A stretch of DNA of 64,000 bases from Nostoc sp. KVJ3 (GCF_026127265.1 NZ_WWFG01000001.1:62001-126000), one strand, 5' to 3'. Numbered from the stretch's first letter, positions 26,745 to 35,696 are shown. A program made the numbers and translations. Notes: generated by a model from the sequence alone, not told the origin.

Positions 26745-28328
26745 CTAGGAGTCTTCAATAATAAACTCCCAGGTTTCCCCTCTAGCACTTCCAAACTTTA
26801 ACTGCATTCCCGATTTCAAGGGGACTTCCTCTCGGAGGATTTGTTGCCAGCCATTAGGCCCTAAAAACCAGGTTGTCCCGTAGGTAGAAAAATCTTGCAG
26901 ATAATAAGTTCGCACCAATGTAGCATCAGTAAGAGTATTGCGGCAAAAGATTTCGGCGTGGCGTTTGGATACAGATGGTTCGGCGATGACGACATCATTA
27001 TCTTTCGTGCGACCGATGCGGGTAACTCCATAACGCAGTAGCCAGGTTTTACCTTTTGGCGTGAGCGATCGCAACGAAGCAGTGGGAAGCGGGGAACCGA
27101 TATCAGGAATGGCTGTATCTGGTAGTTCCGTAACACCTTCATCTAGATTTTTAACGAGTTCGCCGTTAAAATCTGGATGCAGATACAGAACAGGCAAAGT
27201 CCAAGCTGGTTGATTAAATTTATACAGTGTTAATAATTCTTGCCTAGCCAGTGCTACGGCTTCATCAATTGGTTTGTGCGATCGCAATGCTTCGGTAAAG
27301 GCTTGAATAAAACTATGGCTTTCGCGATCGGCGATTTCATCGCGCATCCCCAAAACCGCAGGTACACCATGACGAATCAGTACTTCTGCTAAACTGCTGG
27401 CAGGTATTGCTTGATGATTGATAGCGGCTGGTTGTGCGCCCCAACAGGCGTTGAAAACTGCTAATTTTACACCTGTACGGGTCAATACTTGCGCTAATTC
27501 GATGCCATTCAGAGGCATATCTGGTCGCAAAAACAGTAATCCTCCGTCTGCTCCTGGCAAACCATGTCCAGCGTAAAAGAAAACATTGTATGCTTTGGTT
27601 TCTAATTCTTGAATCAACTCCTGGGGAGTTGGTTGTAGAAGTTGATTAACTATACAAGGTGCATATCTTTGGGAATTACCACCCACAGATGCATCGACAA
27701 GACTTTGCTGTAAAAGAGCAGCTTCTTGTTCTAATTGTAGCTTTTTTTCATCATGACCTAAAACCAACAGAATACTTAAAGCTTGGTCAGTTCGGAGATA
27801 CGGTAAGGGTTCAACTTCGCTACTGGTGCGACTAAATAGTAAATCTTGGGAGAGAGACATAGCCGATTGACCAGGCTCACGTTGCATAATTTCCCAAGGG
27901 AGAGCGATGAGATCCGGGTCGCGAATTTCTAGTCGAAAACGCAAACGTGTATGCTGACCCATAGCAATCCCACGACTGCGTTCTAGACTACCAAGAATTT
28001 GCCCGTCAAATACCCAGCGCCATAAATTCATTCCTAAATATTGCATCAGACGACTGCTGTAGGGGCCAGTGGTTTGACTTGAAGGGGGGGAAATCCAATC
28101 TATGGGGAATGGGTTGGACTTTTGAGATGTTGGGTTTTGGGAAATATCTAGACGACTATGACCGGCAAACATCTGCTGCCATTCTTGCCAAACTTGATTC
28201 AGTTCAACAGGCCATACAGAGTCACGTAAAACATAGCCACTGGGATAGGGAGCCTTGACCACCCAAATGGCGAAGTTGTCAGTGCCAGTATTTAGGAGAC
28301 GGGCGATCGCCAAATTCAGGGATGGCAT
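26745..28328 (-). CDS. CHAT (caspase-like) - FHA protein
   Basis: The 527-residue protein has a CHAT-type caspase-fold domain at about residues 180-390, with a His/Cys pair at the expected places: His255 in FFYAGHG and Cys295 in VFNACWGAQ. A C-terminal FHA domain at about 430-515 carries RIGRTKDNDVVI and SVSKRHAEI. CHAT domains are cysteine peptidases such as separase and HetF relatives, and FHA domains read phosphothreonine, so the protein may be a protease targeted by Ser/Thr kinase signalling. The N-terminal 170 residues are unassigned. It lies 148 bp from the PP2C gene on the same strand. Both catalytic residues are present, so activity is plausible. Start ATG 28328. Confidence 0.9.
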   Translation of the reverse strand: MPSLNLAIARLLNTGTDNFAIWVVKAPYPSGYVLRDSVWPVELNQVWQEWQQMFAGHSRLDISQNPTSQKSNPFPIDWISPPSSQTTGPYSSRLMQYLGMNLWRWVFDGQILGSLERSRGIAMGQHTRLRFRLEIRDPDLIALPWEIMQREPGQSAMSLSQDLLFSRTSSEVEPLPYLRTDQALSILLVLGHDEKKLQLEQEAALLQQSLVDASVGGNSQRYAPCIVNQLLQPTPQELIQELETKAYNVFFYAGHGLPGADGGLLFLRPDMPLNGIELAQVLTRTGVKLAVFNACWGAQPAAINHQAIPASSLAEVLIRHGVPAVLGMRDEIADRESHSFIQAFTEALRSHKPIDEAVALARQELLTLYKFNQPAWTLPVLYLHPDFNGELVKNLDEGVTELPDTAIPDIGSPLPTASLRSLTPKGKTWLLRYGVTRIGRTKDNDVVIAEPSVSKRHAEIFCRNTLTDATLVRTYYLQDFSTYGTTWFLGPNGWQQILREEVPLKSGMQLKFGSARGETWEFIIEDS

Positions 28329-28476
28329 GGATTCATAAAACTAAAAGCTAAAACAAATAATTTCAAACAACAATTCTTCAAGATAAAAACTTTCTACTTT
28401 TTTTACCTTGTAAGTTTTTTACTTTGGTTATTATCTGTTATTATTCCAGGTTTTTACAAGTTTATCGAGTATTTGA

Positions 28477-30750
28477 TTAACTTGGACTGGTATCAGGTGA
28501 TGGAGTAGCTGGCGGTTGCGTGACAGTTGTACATGGATTTGGTGCATCTGATTGCAAAACCGAGACACCCAAGCGTTTTAGTTGGAATAAATCTACCAAT
28601 ACTGTTGCTGGCAAAGGTTTCAAATTGGGTGGAACTGAAGAAGTAGCTACTGGGTTATTAGTATTAGCTGGAGTTGGCGTGTTTTTATTGTCACAGACTC
28701 GCATAGAAACTTCAAAATTTCCCGAAGCTGGTTTCGGATTTGGTTTTGTGTTGATAACTTCTAAAAAAGCTCCTGGGGGAAGGGATTGGTTATTTTTCAA
28801 GGGGATTTGATTGTTGGCTTTAATTACCCAACCAGGAGAAAGGTTATCAAGCGATCGCGGTGCGGGTGTCGCTTCGATGGTAGAGTTGGGAGTTGGTGTT
28901 GGATTGGCAAAAATTGGCAATGAGCCTGATGGCGATCGCAGTTGCCTGACGAATAATCCTACAGAACCTGCTATGACCACAAATATTAACGGCACAATCC
29001 ACTGGAGAGGTAATTGGCGAGTTTTCGCCGGTTCGGTGTCTGGAATCACCTGAGTTTTGTGGTTTGAGCTATCTAAAACTGTTGCATCTGTCGCCCTGGA
29101 GGACAAATCAACAGTTTTGGCAGAATAACTCTCTGGAATGAAGGCTTTGATGGTGATTTCTGGTTCCCAATATTGGACTTGATAATGAACTAAAGCGACG
29201 GTGACATTATCGTGTCCATTTTTAGTATTAGCAATTTCGACTAATCTATCAGCAACATTTGCGATATTTGCTTCTGCGACTAAAATCGGCAAGATTTCTG
29301 TTTCCCAGTATTCTTCCACCCGATCAAAATCACTCAAACCATCGGATGTGAGGAGAAAAACGGCATCTTCATCGAGCATAAACCGCGTCGATGTGGGATG
29401 CAATGAACTGCTGGGCCCCATACCCAAAGCTTGCACAAGAGAGCCAGCAGCACTTTGTTGTACGGCATCGCGATAAATGGCATAACCTAGCCTTACCTCG
29501 CGGGAAGCGACATCATCATCAAGGGTAACTTGATAACAGCCGTGGCGGGTAATCCAGTAAGCGCGACTATCACCTACATGGGTAATATACATTTCGTGGG
29601 CCACAGGCAATGCCATGACTAAAGTCGTGCCCATGCGCTGCCGTCCTTGGCGATTTTCACCGTCGTTGCGCTGACTAATTTTGTCATTGGCAATTGCCAC
29701 TGCCTTTTCTAGGTCATTAAGCAGTAAGGACGGGTCGATATGGTCATAAGGAACTTTTGTGAGTTGCTGTACCTGCTGCTGGATCGTTTCAATGGCTAAA
29801 TTTGAAGCGACATTGCCACCTTCGTGTCCACCGATGCCATCACAGACAATTGCTAAGGCAGTTGGCTGGGGTGGTTTGCTTACAATAGTTCCACTGGGAG
29901 GGCTACAGGCATCTTCGTTGCGTTGACGACTTGGCCCAGTGTCGGTTTTGGTGATAATTTTGATCGTGGGTGTTTGCGATCGCCCTAATTGTGCCAGTCC
30001 TCCATCTAAAACTCCGATTAATTGGTCACTTGAGTTAATCTCACCCTGAATTAGGGCAAGGCTAACGCGATCGACAAAATCAACTATGGCTGGTTTGGCA
30101 TTACTAACCAACTGGTGCCAAAATTGCCCTAATTGCGCTAATTCTGGTGATGTTTCGGAGTCGAAACGCAAATCCAACAACCGAACTAACGATCCTTCTA
30201 CCCGTAATACAGATGAGTCAAGTAAGCTAGAGGCGACACCTTCACTAACAAGAGGTTGCCACAGATGAGCTATTTGCCATAACCAATTGAGTTGGCGCAT
30301 CGATGTTGCATCACGCCAAGCGACGGTTAACTCACTGCCCAAATGCACCTTTTGAATTGTGTCATCGACTAACAGAGGCGGCTTTTCTAAGAGTAATATT
30401 TCTCTTTCATGGGAAGAACCATCAGCTACAAATAGGACTCCATATACCTGCGGTACGTGTAAGCGGTAGGGAATGAGTCTTAGATAAGCTCTTAAAGGCT
30501 GTAAATTTTCTAACTCAGGTGTTAGTGATAGTAAACCAGGCTTTGTATCTAAAAGAACAGATTTATCAATAACTAAATAGCGATCGGCTAATATTTCTCC
30601 AGGGCTACCCACACTCGGGCCATCTACCACAGCCCAGAGGTAATTTTTGGGTAGGGGCGTGGAACATCGCTGGCAAAACTTGTGAGTCAGGGGGTTGGCA
30701 GCCTGACAATTTTCATTTGGACAGTAGAGCGTTGCCGCGTCATTTTCCAT
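28477..30750 (-). CDS. Zinc ribbon - pseudokinase-like - PP2C phosphatase, membrane-anchored
   Basis: PP2C phosphatases remove phosphate from Ser/Thr. In this 757-residue protein, residues 9-33 form a zinc ribbon (CPNENCQAANPLTHKFCQRC). Residues about 50-245 look like a degenerate kinase fold (DRYLVIDKSVLL at the front, SSLLDSSVLRVEGSLVRLLDLR where the catalytic loop and DFG would be, but without the catalytic residues). The PP2C domain (about 270-530) shows RNEDAC, VCDGIGGHEGG (Asp304), THVGDSRAYW, LTSDGLSD and NGHDNVTVALV. One membrane helix follows at about 578-597, then a Pro/Thr-rich outer tail. It is the first gene of the minus-strand group ahead of the CHAT-FHA gene. Metal-binding Asp residues are kept, so the phosphatase should be active; the pseudokinase reading is inference. 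Confidence 0.88.
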   Translation of the reverse strand: MENDAATLYCPNENCQAANPLTHKFCQRCSTPLPKNYLWAVVDGPSVGSPGEILADRYLVIDKSVLLDTKPGLLSLTPELENLQPLRAYLRLIPYRLHVPQVYGVLFVADGSSHEREILLLEKPPLLVDDTIQKVHLGSELTVAWRDATSMRQLNWLWQIAHLWQPLVSEGVASSLLDSSVLRVEGSLVRLLDLRFDSETSPELAQLGQFWHQLVSNAKPAIVDFVDRVSLALIQGEINSSDQLIGVLDGGLAQLGRSQTPTIKIITKTDTGPSRQRNEDACSPPSGTIVSKPPQPTALAIVCDGIGGHEGGNVASNLAIETIQQQVQQLTKVPYDHIDPSLLLNDLEKAVAIANDKISQRNDGENRQGRQRMGTTLVMALPVAHEMYITHVGDSRAYWITRHGCYQVTLDDDVASREVRLGYAIYRDAVQQSAAGSLVQALGMGPSSSLHPTSTRFMLDEDAVFLLTSDGLSDFDRVEEYWETEILPILVAEANIANVADRLVEIANTKNGHDNVTVALVHYQVQYWEPEITIKAFIPESYSAKTVDLSSRATDATVLDSSNHKTQVIPDTEPAKTRQLPLQWIVPLIFVVIAGSVGLFVRQLRSPSGSLPIFANPTPTPNSTIEATPAPRSLDNLSPGWVIKANNQIPLKNNQSLPPGAFLEVINTKPNPKPASGNFEVSMRVCDNKNTPTPANTNNPVATSSVPPNLKPLPATVLVDLFQLKRLGVSVLQSDAPNPCTTVTQPPATPSPDTSPS

Positions 30751-31293
30751 AGTTTTCGCACCGATCAGCGATTGGCAATTTCTTTAATAGCATTAGTAGG
30801 GACAATCTAGACCGCTCATCTTTCTTAAACTTGACATACCCAGACTTTAGATGATGATTTTAGCTGGCGGATATCAGCAGGTGCTAATACTTAACTTACG
30901 CAAAAAATACGCTCCTAAGTCAACCCTACAGCCTCATCATAGCTTCTATTGCTCTGTGACTCTTGATCACCAAAGCAACTAGCTTCAACCCTGTTAACAA
31001 AGCATAACCCAAGCATAACTGCGCTATTTGCTTTTGCTAAATTACCCTATCATCAAGAGGTAGATCGTGTTGGCATTTATTCAGTTTATAAGTAGGATAG
31101 CAATAATTAACTTTAATTAAGAATTAAGATCCCTATATACTTTTGCCAAAAGTAGCAGATGAATGAAGAAAAGCTTTCTAAATATCTTTCTTGGTAGAAG
31201 AGATAATTCCAAATTCCCCCCTTCCCAACGCGGGAAGGGGGTTAGGTTTTTCGTAGCCTTTTCTAGATGACTACTCGCTACCAACTCTTTAGG
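30751..31293. other. Intergenic region upstream of the PP2C gene
   Basis: 543 bases between the divergent PP2C gene start and the ndhM 3' end. No ORF with coding character is visible. It presumably holds the PP2C promoter near 30760-30850. A lone ACTTACGCA repeat end occurs at about 30893, and a terminator-like hairpin lies at 31217-31241. Confidence 0.6.
31217..31241 (-). terminator. Hairpin downstream of ndhM
   Basis: CCCCCTTCCC and GGGAAGGGGG form a perfect 10-bp GC-rich stem around AACGC, 53 bases downstream of the ndhM stop. The T-run is weak on the ndhM strand (AATTTGG) and better on the plus strand (GGTTTTT), so its role as a terminator is probable but not certain. Confidence 0.5.
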
Positions 31294-31653
31294 TTATGGT
31301 TTGTCGTCAATTGCGACTTGAGGGACTCCCATGCTGTAGTTAGTAACGCGAGCAGAAAGATTGTAGCTGAGTTCGCCGAGTTGGAGGAGCGATCGCAGAT
31401 AATGCTCTAAATCTGACCCCACACGGCGCAAATTATAGTCCGTGAGGTCTGCGCCACTGGATGCTTCTACTAGTTCATCAAATTTTCGATAAACTTTTTG
31501 CAGCGCATCTTCATTCCAGTTAAATTCATTATCTGGGTCAATATCTAAGGTTAAGACCTGTTGACTAGGAATCAGTTCGCCATCCCGGTCAATTTCGCCT
31601 GCAAAAATGCGGACGTGCCGGGTTGTGGACTTGAGCAGCATCGGGTTATCCAT
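31294..31653 (-). CDS. ndhM: NAD(P)H-quinone oxidoreductase subunit M
   Basis: NdhM is a small peripheral subunit specific to the cyanobacterial/chloroplast NDH-1 complex, which carries cyclic electron flow and respiration in thylakoid membranes; it helps hold the hydrophilic arm together. The 119-residue product matches the family throughout, e.g. LLKSTTRHVRIFAGEI, VLTLDIDPDNEFNWNE and DLTDYNLRRVGSDLEHYLRS. It has no membrane segment, and length agrees with orthologues. The start is ATG 31653, with a second ATG four codons in. It is monocistronic, between long intergenic regions. Confidence 0.95.
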   Translation of the reverse strand: MDNPMLLKSTTRHVRIFAGEIDRDGELIPSQQVLTLDIDPDNEFNWNEDALQKVYRKFDELVEASSGADLTDYNLRRVGSDLEHYLRSLLQLGELSYNLSARVTNYSMGVPQVAIDDKP

Positions 31654-31827
31654 AAAAGGGTGTAAGATTTGGGTGAATTACACTGAAATTATTGTAGACG
31701 CTATATTCGAGCTTGAATGCTCTCAATTTACAAGCTTTGAACGCAGTTTCAAAAGGGTATATTGAATGGGCATCAGTAAAAATATCACCTGTACTGATTA
31801 ACTTCGTACTTATGTTAGGAGTTGAAG

Positions 31828-31875
31828 ATGCAATTAATTGCGAGTACTGACAGTACTCAAACTATTTTTCTGTAA
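31828..31875 (+). CDS. Possible 15-residue leader peptide
   Basis: ATG at 31828 follows AGGAG (31817-31821) at a 6-nt spacing and opens a 15-codon frame (MQLIASTDSTQTIFL) ending in TAA. The palindrome GAGTACTGACAGTACTC lies inside it. A short frame under a good ribosome site inside a long leader could be a translated regulatory ORF, but chance is a real alternative. Confidence 0.2.
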   Translation: MQLIASTDSTQTIFL

Positions 31876-32421
31876 AAATCGCTGAGGAGAGTGTTTTGAT
31901 TTGGGGTAGACAAACAATTTAAAGCGGTGTGCTAATGTTACCCTCTGCGATAATTTCTCTACTCCTCAAGCTCAAAAGCCAGTAGAGTCAAGCACTTGCC
32001 AAGAATAATTCGATCTGTGTACATTTTTTATAGAAAACAAAAGTTTTTAGATTAATAATTATGCCGATCAATTTATTCGGAATTTTCTATTGCAAAAAAC
32101 GTACATCTAGTAATTCTACTGAATAGTGCTACATCGACCTCTGGCTTTAATAAGTGGAAAAAACTTAAGCGATTTTACTTACGTATAAACACCAAAATTA
32201 GAGTAACAAGTCAAACTGTTGTTGACGTTAACATAAAGTTGATGTAAAAACCTTTAAAAAGGTTGAACAACTTCTTACAGAAACTTTATTGTGTAGAATC
32301 TTAAAAACTGAATAATAGTTATGGCTTACCATAAGCTACATCTGGTACAGAAACATCAAAATCTAGACAGTGAAAATTTAGCTTGAAAATAAAACACAGG
32401 AGAGTGAAATAGGATACAAAA

Positions 32422-32526
32422 GTGATTGATGAAGAAAAATTCTTAATTCAAGCACTTTGGATTCAAAAGAGATATAAAGAATTTTTGCTGGACATCTACC
32501 TCCTTACCCTCATGACAACCAAGTAA
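32422..32526 (+). CDS. Possible 34-residue small protein
   Basis: GTG at 32422 is preceded by AGGA at 32411-32414 (7-nt spacing) and opens 34 codons (MIDEEKFLIQALWIQKRYKE, then FLLDIYLLTLMTTK) ending 16 bp before the next gene's ATG. The sequence alternates acidic, basic and large hydrophobic residues like an amphipathic helix. It could be a small protein or a leader translated ahead of the 94-residue gene. I do not recognise it. Confidence 0.28.
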   Translation: MIDEEKFLIQALWIQKRYKEFLLDIYLLTLMTTK

Positions 32527-32542
32527 AGGAATCTCAATAGCT

Positions 32543-32827
32543 ATGAACTCCAAAGCATTGCCACGCCAGATAAATAATCTCGAAGTAGGTGTTTATGAGT
32601 GCGAAATCCATCTCAAATTCCGGTTGATTGAGGAAAAGAGTTTATTAGGCGATCGCGAACAACTCTTACAAGTGCTACTTGATGCATTAACCGAGGGTTC
32701 TGATGATTTTCTGGAAACGCTGCAAGCGTCCGTTAAAGCGCAAGAGGTGTCTGAATTCAAAGCCTCACCTCAAATGCGCCGTCAGCTAATGCGCTTGCGT
32801 AATGCTGCCGAGAATCCACAAACTTAA
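32543..32827 (+). CDS. Uncharacterised 94-residue cytoplasmic protein
   Basis: A small hydrophilic protein without signal or membrane segment, rich in helix-forming residues: HLKFRLIEEKSLLGDREQLL, a central LLDALTEGSDDFLETLQASV and a basic C-terminal SPQMRRQLMRLRNAAENPQT. The ATG at 32543 follows AAAGGA about 11 nt upstream. The coding character is good (GCGATCGC inside, balanced codon use), and similar small proteins occur in filamentous cyanobacteria, but I cannot name a function. It is preceded by an unusually long leader region and followed by 485 bp with no gene. Confidence 0.75.
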   Translation: MNSKALPRQINNLEVGVYECEIHLKFRLIEEKSLLGDREQLLQVLLDALTEGSDDFLETLQASVKAQEVSEFKASPQMRRQLMRLRNAAENPQT

Positions 32828-33312
32828 AGGTGTAATTTAAGTTGTCAAATAAACATGAATTGGGCATCAAATCGAATAAATGTTGATCCCATAGCCCCGT
32901 TGCAATAAAAACTAAGCTACAAGTAGAATTTATAAAATATTGTGATTTCTACTTTGTGAAAGTCTTATTTAGCAGCACAAAGTCCCAGGAACAGTTTCCT
33001 CTTTTAAAAACTTTGTAGCAAAGGGTACTGGTAGAATCTGAGAGCAAGTTCAGCCGGGTGCATTTTACCGAGTTTTTATCAAAACATTGCAGGAAGAACA
33101 AAACCCTGTGTCTTTACAGGTGAAGGATTAAACAATAGGCGCAAATCAAATGAAAACCTAAAAGATCAAAATAAAAATAAATAACCTTTCTTTTAGCTTT
33201 TCGCTTGAGCTAAGTGCCTGATTTGCTGAAATACTTATGTTTTATCTATTACTGGTAGCTGGTAGTAGGTCATGGTTTAGCAGCCAGTTGCCTATTACCA
33301 ATTACCCAACGC
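32828..33312. other. Intergenic region between convergent genes
   Basis: 485 bases between the 94-residue gene and the response regulator, which converge on it. I see no ORF with coding character, no perfect hairpin with a T-run and no dispersed repeat. Confidence 0.6.
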
Positions 33313-34008
33313 CTATTTAGCCAAACCGTGTTCTAGAGCAAAACGAACTAACTCTGTCCGGCTATTAGTGCCAGTTTTACTAAACAAACGGCTAACGTAT
33401 TTTTCTACATTGCGGACGCTGGTTTCTAAGCGACGGGCGATTTCTTTATTCATCAACCCTTCAGCGACTAAGTCTAAAACACTTTGTTCTCTGGGAGTCA
33501 AATCAATTTTGAAAGGGGCTGGTGATTGGGAAATTGCATTTCTTTGAGTTAACAACGCCTTAATTTGGGAAATCTGATTGGCTAGTTCAGCCAAATCGGG
33601 GGTTTCAGCATCATCTCCCGTAGTTGCATTTTTGGCGACGCGGCGGGCTAGCAAATTTTCGACTATGGCCACTAACTCATCTGGATCGAAGGGTTTGGGT
33701 AGATAGGCATCAACACCAGCATGATAGCCTTGGATGCGATCGCCTGTCATACCCTTAGCAGTTAAAAATACTACCGGCAGTGCTTGGAAGCGGGGGTCTT
33801 CTCGTAGTTGTTTGAGGAACTGATAGCCATCCACTTGGGGCATCATGACATCAGAAATCACCAAATCAGGTGTATTCATCTGCATCCATTCCCAACCTTC
33901 AAGGGCGTTACTGGCGACTTGAACGCTGAAACCGCTCTCTTGCAAATAGTCTTTCACGGCTTCCCGTATCCCTGGTTCATCATCCACCAGTAACAATTGT
34001 GCTGACAT
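33313..34008 (-). CDS. NarL/LuxR-type response regulator, probable Rre1/Ycf29 orthologue
   Basis: The 231-residue protein has a receiver domain (about 1-120) with acidic pocket Asp9/Asp10, phospho-acceptor Asp53 in VISDVMMPQVDG and the Lys of YLPKPFDPDEL, an 40-residue linker, and a C-terminal LuxR helix-turn-helix (about 170-228; LTPREQSVLDLVAEGLMNKE and TSVRNVEKYVSRLFSK). Segments such as GMTGDRIQGYHAG resemble the cyanobacterial/plastid Rre1 (Ycf29) regulator, which in Synechocystis works with Hik2/Hik34 in stress responses. No kinase gene is adjacent, as expected for an orphan. The start is ATG 34008. The receiver and DNA-binding assignment is firm; orthology to Rre1 is from memory of the family and less certain. 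Confidence 0.85.
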   Translation of the reverse strand: MSAQLLLVDDEPGIREAVKDYLQESGFSVQVASNALEGWEWMQMNTPDLVISDVMMPQVDGYQFLKQLREDPRFQALPVVFLTAKGMTGDRIQGYHAGVDAYLPKPFDPDELVAIVENLLARRVAKNATTGDDAETPDLAELANQISQIKALLTQRNAISQSPAPFKIDLTPREQSVLDLVAEGLMNKEIARRLETSVRNVEKYVSRLFSKTGTNSRTELVRFALEHGLAK

Positions 34009-34057
34009 TTAAAATTCCCTTGAGTTTTCCTTTTTCCAATTTAGCGAAAGTTGACAG

Positions 34058-34489
34058 TCATTGAACAAGAGGATATGGGAATATAAGAAAGATATTGCCG
34101 TGTCTATCAGTGACAAGTAGCAAACCATCAGGGCTAAATGTGACAAAATAAACTCCACTGGTATGGCTTTCTAGAGTTTTGATACATCTACCATAGGTTA
34201 GGCGATCGCTATTATCTGTAGTTAAATACTATGATTTTGTAGTATGGTCATCGCTAGCGGTAGCTACAATTTTACCATCAGGACTAAAAGCGATCGCCAA
34301 TACACCATTGCGATGCCCTTTGAGAGTTATCAAGCATACAACTGTATTCACATCCCAGATTTTCGCGGTATAGTCTCCGCTGGCGCTTGCTAAAGTTTGA
34401 CTATGAGGACTAAAAACACTAAACCAAATCCAATTAGTATGACCCTTAATATATTTTGTATAGGCAGTGCATTGCATAGAGAACGCCAA
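34058..34489 (-). pseudogene. Remnant of a WD40-repeat gene
   Basis: The minus strand encodes about three WD40 repeats, e.g. GHTNWIWFSVFSPHSQTLAS, GDYTAKIWDVNTV, GHRNGVLAIAFSPDGKIVAT and, further on, SHTSGVYFVTFSPDGLLLVT. A TAG at 34229-34231 replaces the conserved IKLW segment, yet the same frame continues with recognisable WD40 sequence for another 56 codons to TGA at 34058. The N-terminal part of the usual much larger protein is missing. This is therefore a truncated, stop-containing fragment of a WD40 (possibly NACHT- or kinase-WD40) gene. It lies just upstream of the response regulator start on the same strand. Confidence 0.8.
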
Positions 34490-34537
34490 AAAATATATTC
34501 AAATGCATCTTGATTATCAGAGAAATGGGTTTAAAAC

Positions 34538-34558
34538 CCCTCGGTTAGAAACCGAGGG
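34538..34558 (-). terminator. Terminator-like hairpin after the glycosyltransferase gene
   Basis: CCCTCGGTT (34538-34546) pairs with AACCGAGGG (34550-34558) around a 3-nt loop, 14 bases beyond the stop of the minus-strand glycosyltransferase gene. On that strand it is followed by GTTTTAAA. It is a plausible intrinsic terminator, though the T-run is short; similar palindromes also occur as dispersed repeats. Confidence 0.5.
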
Positions 34559-34571
34559 AGATGTCAATCCA

Positions 34572-35561
34572 TTACAATCGATCGATTATCTTGGCATTAT
34601 CTGGCAGCTTGGCATCTCTTTGCCCAGCAGTACGCGCCCTCGCTGTGAACAAACCAATGGGGGTATTTAATAAATCTACAAGGGTGACTTGACCTGCGAT
34701 ACCTGTGACGGGCTGCACCAACACCTTTTTAATATCCCTTGGTATTTCTTTCAATAACCAACGTGCCAAACGATAGCCGTATTCTTTGGGTGTCATCTCT
34801 CGCATCAAATCGACACCGTGCAGTTCGTGTAGATAGCGATTTGAGCGTCCATAGCGCCGCCATTGGCTTTGCAGTTCTTTGAGTGTGGCACGATGGCGGT
34901 GCTGAACGATCGCATTTGGGGCAAATTCCAAACGCCCGATGTTTTCTCCCAAAATTCGCCAGCAAATATCGGCATCGCCACCAGTGGTAAGATAAGGACG
35001 AAATAAACCCGCTTTTTCTAAGGCGATGCGTCGAATCGCTAAGTTAGCTGTTTGTCCATAGGGACGAAAGGTATGGTTAAGGGTATGCTTTTGCGACAAA
35101 GTTTCTTGCCGATCTGCGTGTTGTTCTAGCAGAGTTGTACCTGGTAGTGCCAAAATTTCCCCAGCCACAATTACCACTTCCTTATTGACAAAAGGCTGAA
35201 TCAATGAATTTAACCATTGTGGTTGAGGGCGACAATCAGCATCGGTAAAAACGATAATTTCGCTCACAGCAGCGCGAATCCCAGTATTACGAGCAGAGTA
35301 TGAGCTTTGAATTTGGTTTTCGCTCAAGGGACGAATTGTAATTGGGCAGTTTTCAGCAGATGTTTTGAGGATGGTGAGAGTGCGATCGCTACTGTTATTG
35401 TCTACTAACAAGTACTCTACCCGGTCTTTTGGGTAAGTTTGAGACAACAAACAGTTGATTAACTCTGGTAAATCCGCCTCACCGTTATAAATAGGAACAA
35501 CCACCGACACCATTGGTAAAAAACTGGTGGCGGTGGTTGCATCAAGTGGCTGATGATTCAT
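34572..35561 (-). CDS. Family 2 glycosyltransferase
   Basis: A 329-residue GT-A fold glycosyltransferase: VVVPIYNGEADLPELINCLL at the N-terminus, the nucleotide-sugar motif LLVDNNSSDRT, the DXD-type FTDADCRPQPQWL and a catalytic-base region ending QWRRYGRSNRYLHELHG. It would transfer a sugar to a growing polysaccharide or lipid on the cytoplasmic face. No strong transmembrane helix is seen apart from a weak C-terminal hydrophobic stretch. I use ATG 35561 (MNHQPLDATT); the frame is open upstream to a TTG at 35609. The acceptor and sugar are unknown. It stands alone between a protease gene and the WD40 remnant. Confidence 0.88.
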   Translation of the reverse strand: MNHQPLDATTATSFLPMVSVVVPIYNGEADLPELINCLLSQTYPKDRVEYLLVDNNSSDRTLTILKTSAENCPITIRPLSENQIQSSYSARNTGIRAAVSEIIVFTDADCRPQPQWLNSLIQPFVNKEVVIVAGEILALPGTTLLEQHADRQETLSQKHTLNHTFRPYGQTANLAIRRIALEKAGLFRPYLTTGGDADICWRILGENIGRLEFAPNAIVQHRHRATLKELQSQWRRYGRSNRYLHELHGVDLMREMTPKEYGYRLARWLLKEIPRDIKKVLVQPVTGIAGQVTLVDLLNTPIGLFTARARTAGQRDAKLPDNAKIIDRL

Positions 35562-35696
35562 ACATCTGAGATTTGGTTGGGAGATAGGATTACTAGCTAG
35601 TATTCCCAAACCAAAATCCTAGAACAGTATATTAAGCAGTTTTCGTAACTCCAAAAACCTGGATTTGGGAATACTACTATATAAACACCTGGCAAC

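Larger units (their letters stand above)
31654..32542. other. Long intergenic region with a palindrome and small ORFs
   Basis: 889 bases between divergent ndhM and the 94-residue gene. It holds the palindrome GAGTACTGACAGTACTC at 31842-31858 and two very short reading frames with Shine-Dalgarno-like sequences (31828-31875 and 32422-32526, listed separately). An AACCTTT/AAAGGTT mini-hairpin lies at about 32250. The rest is AT-rich without recognisable structure. Its length suggests a long regulated leader or a small RNA, but I cannot identify one. Confidence 0.5.
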
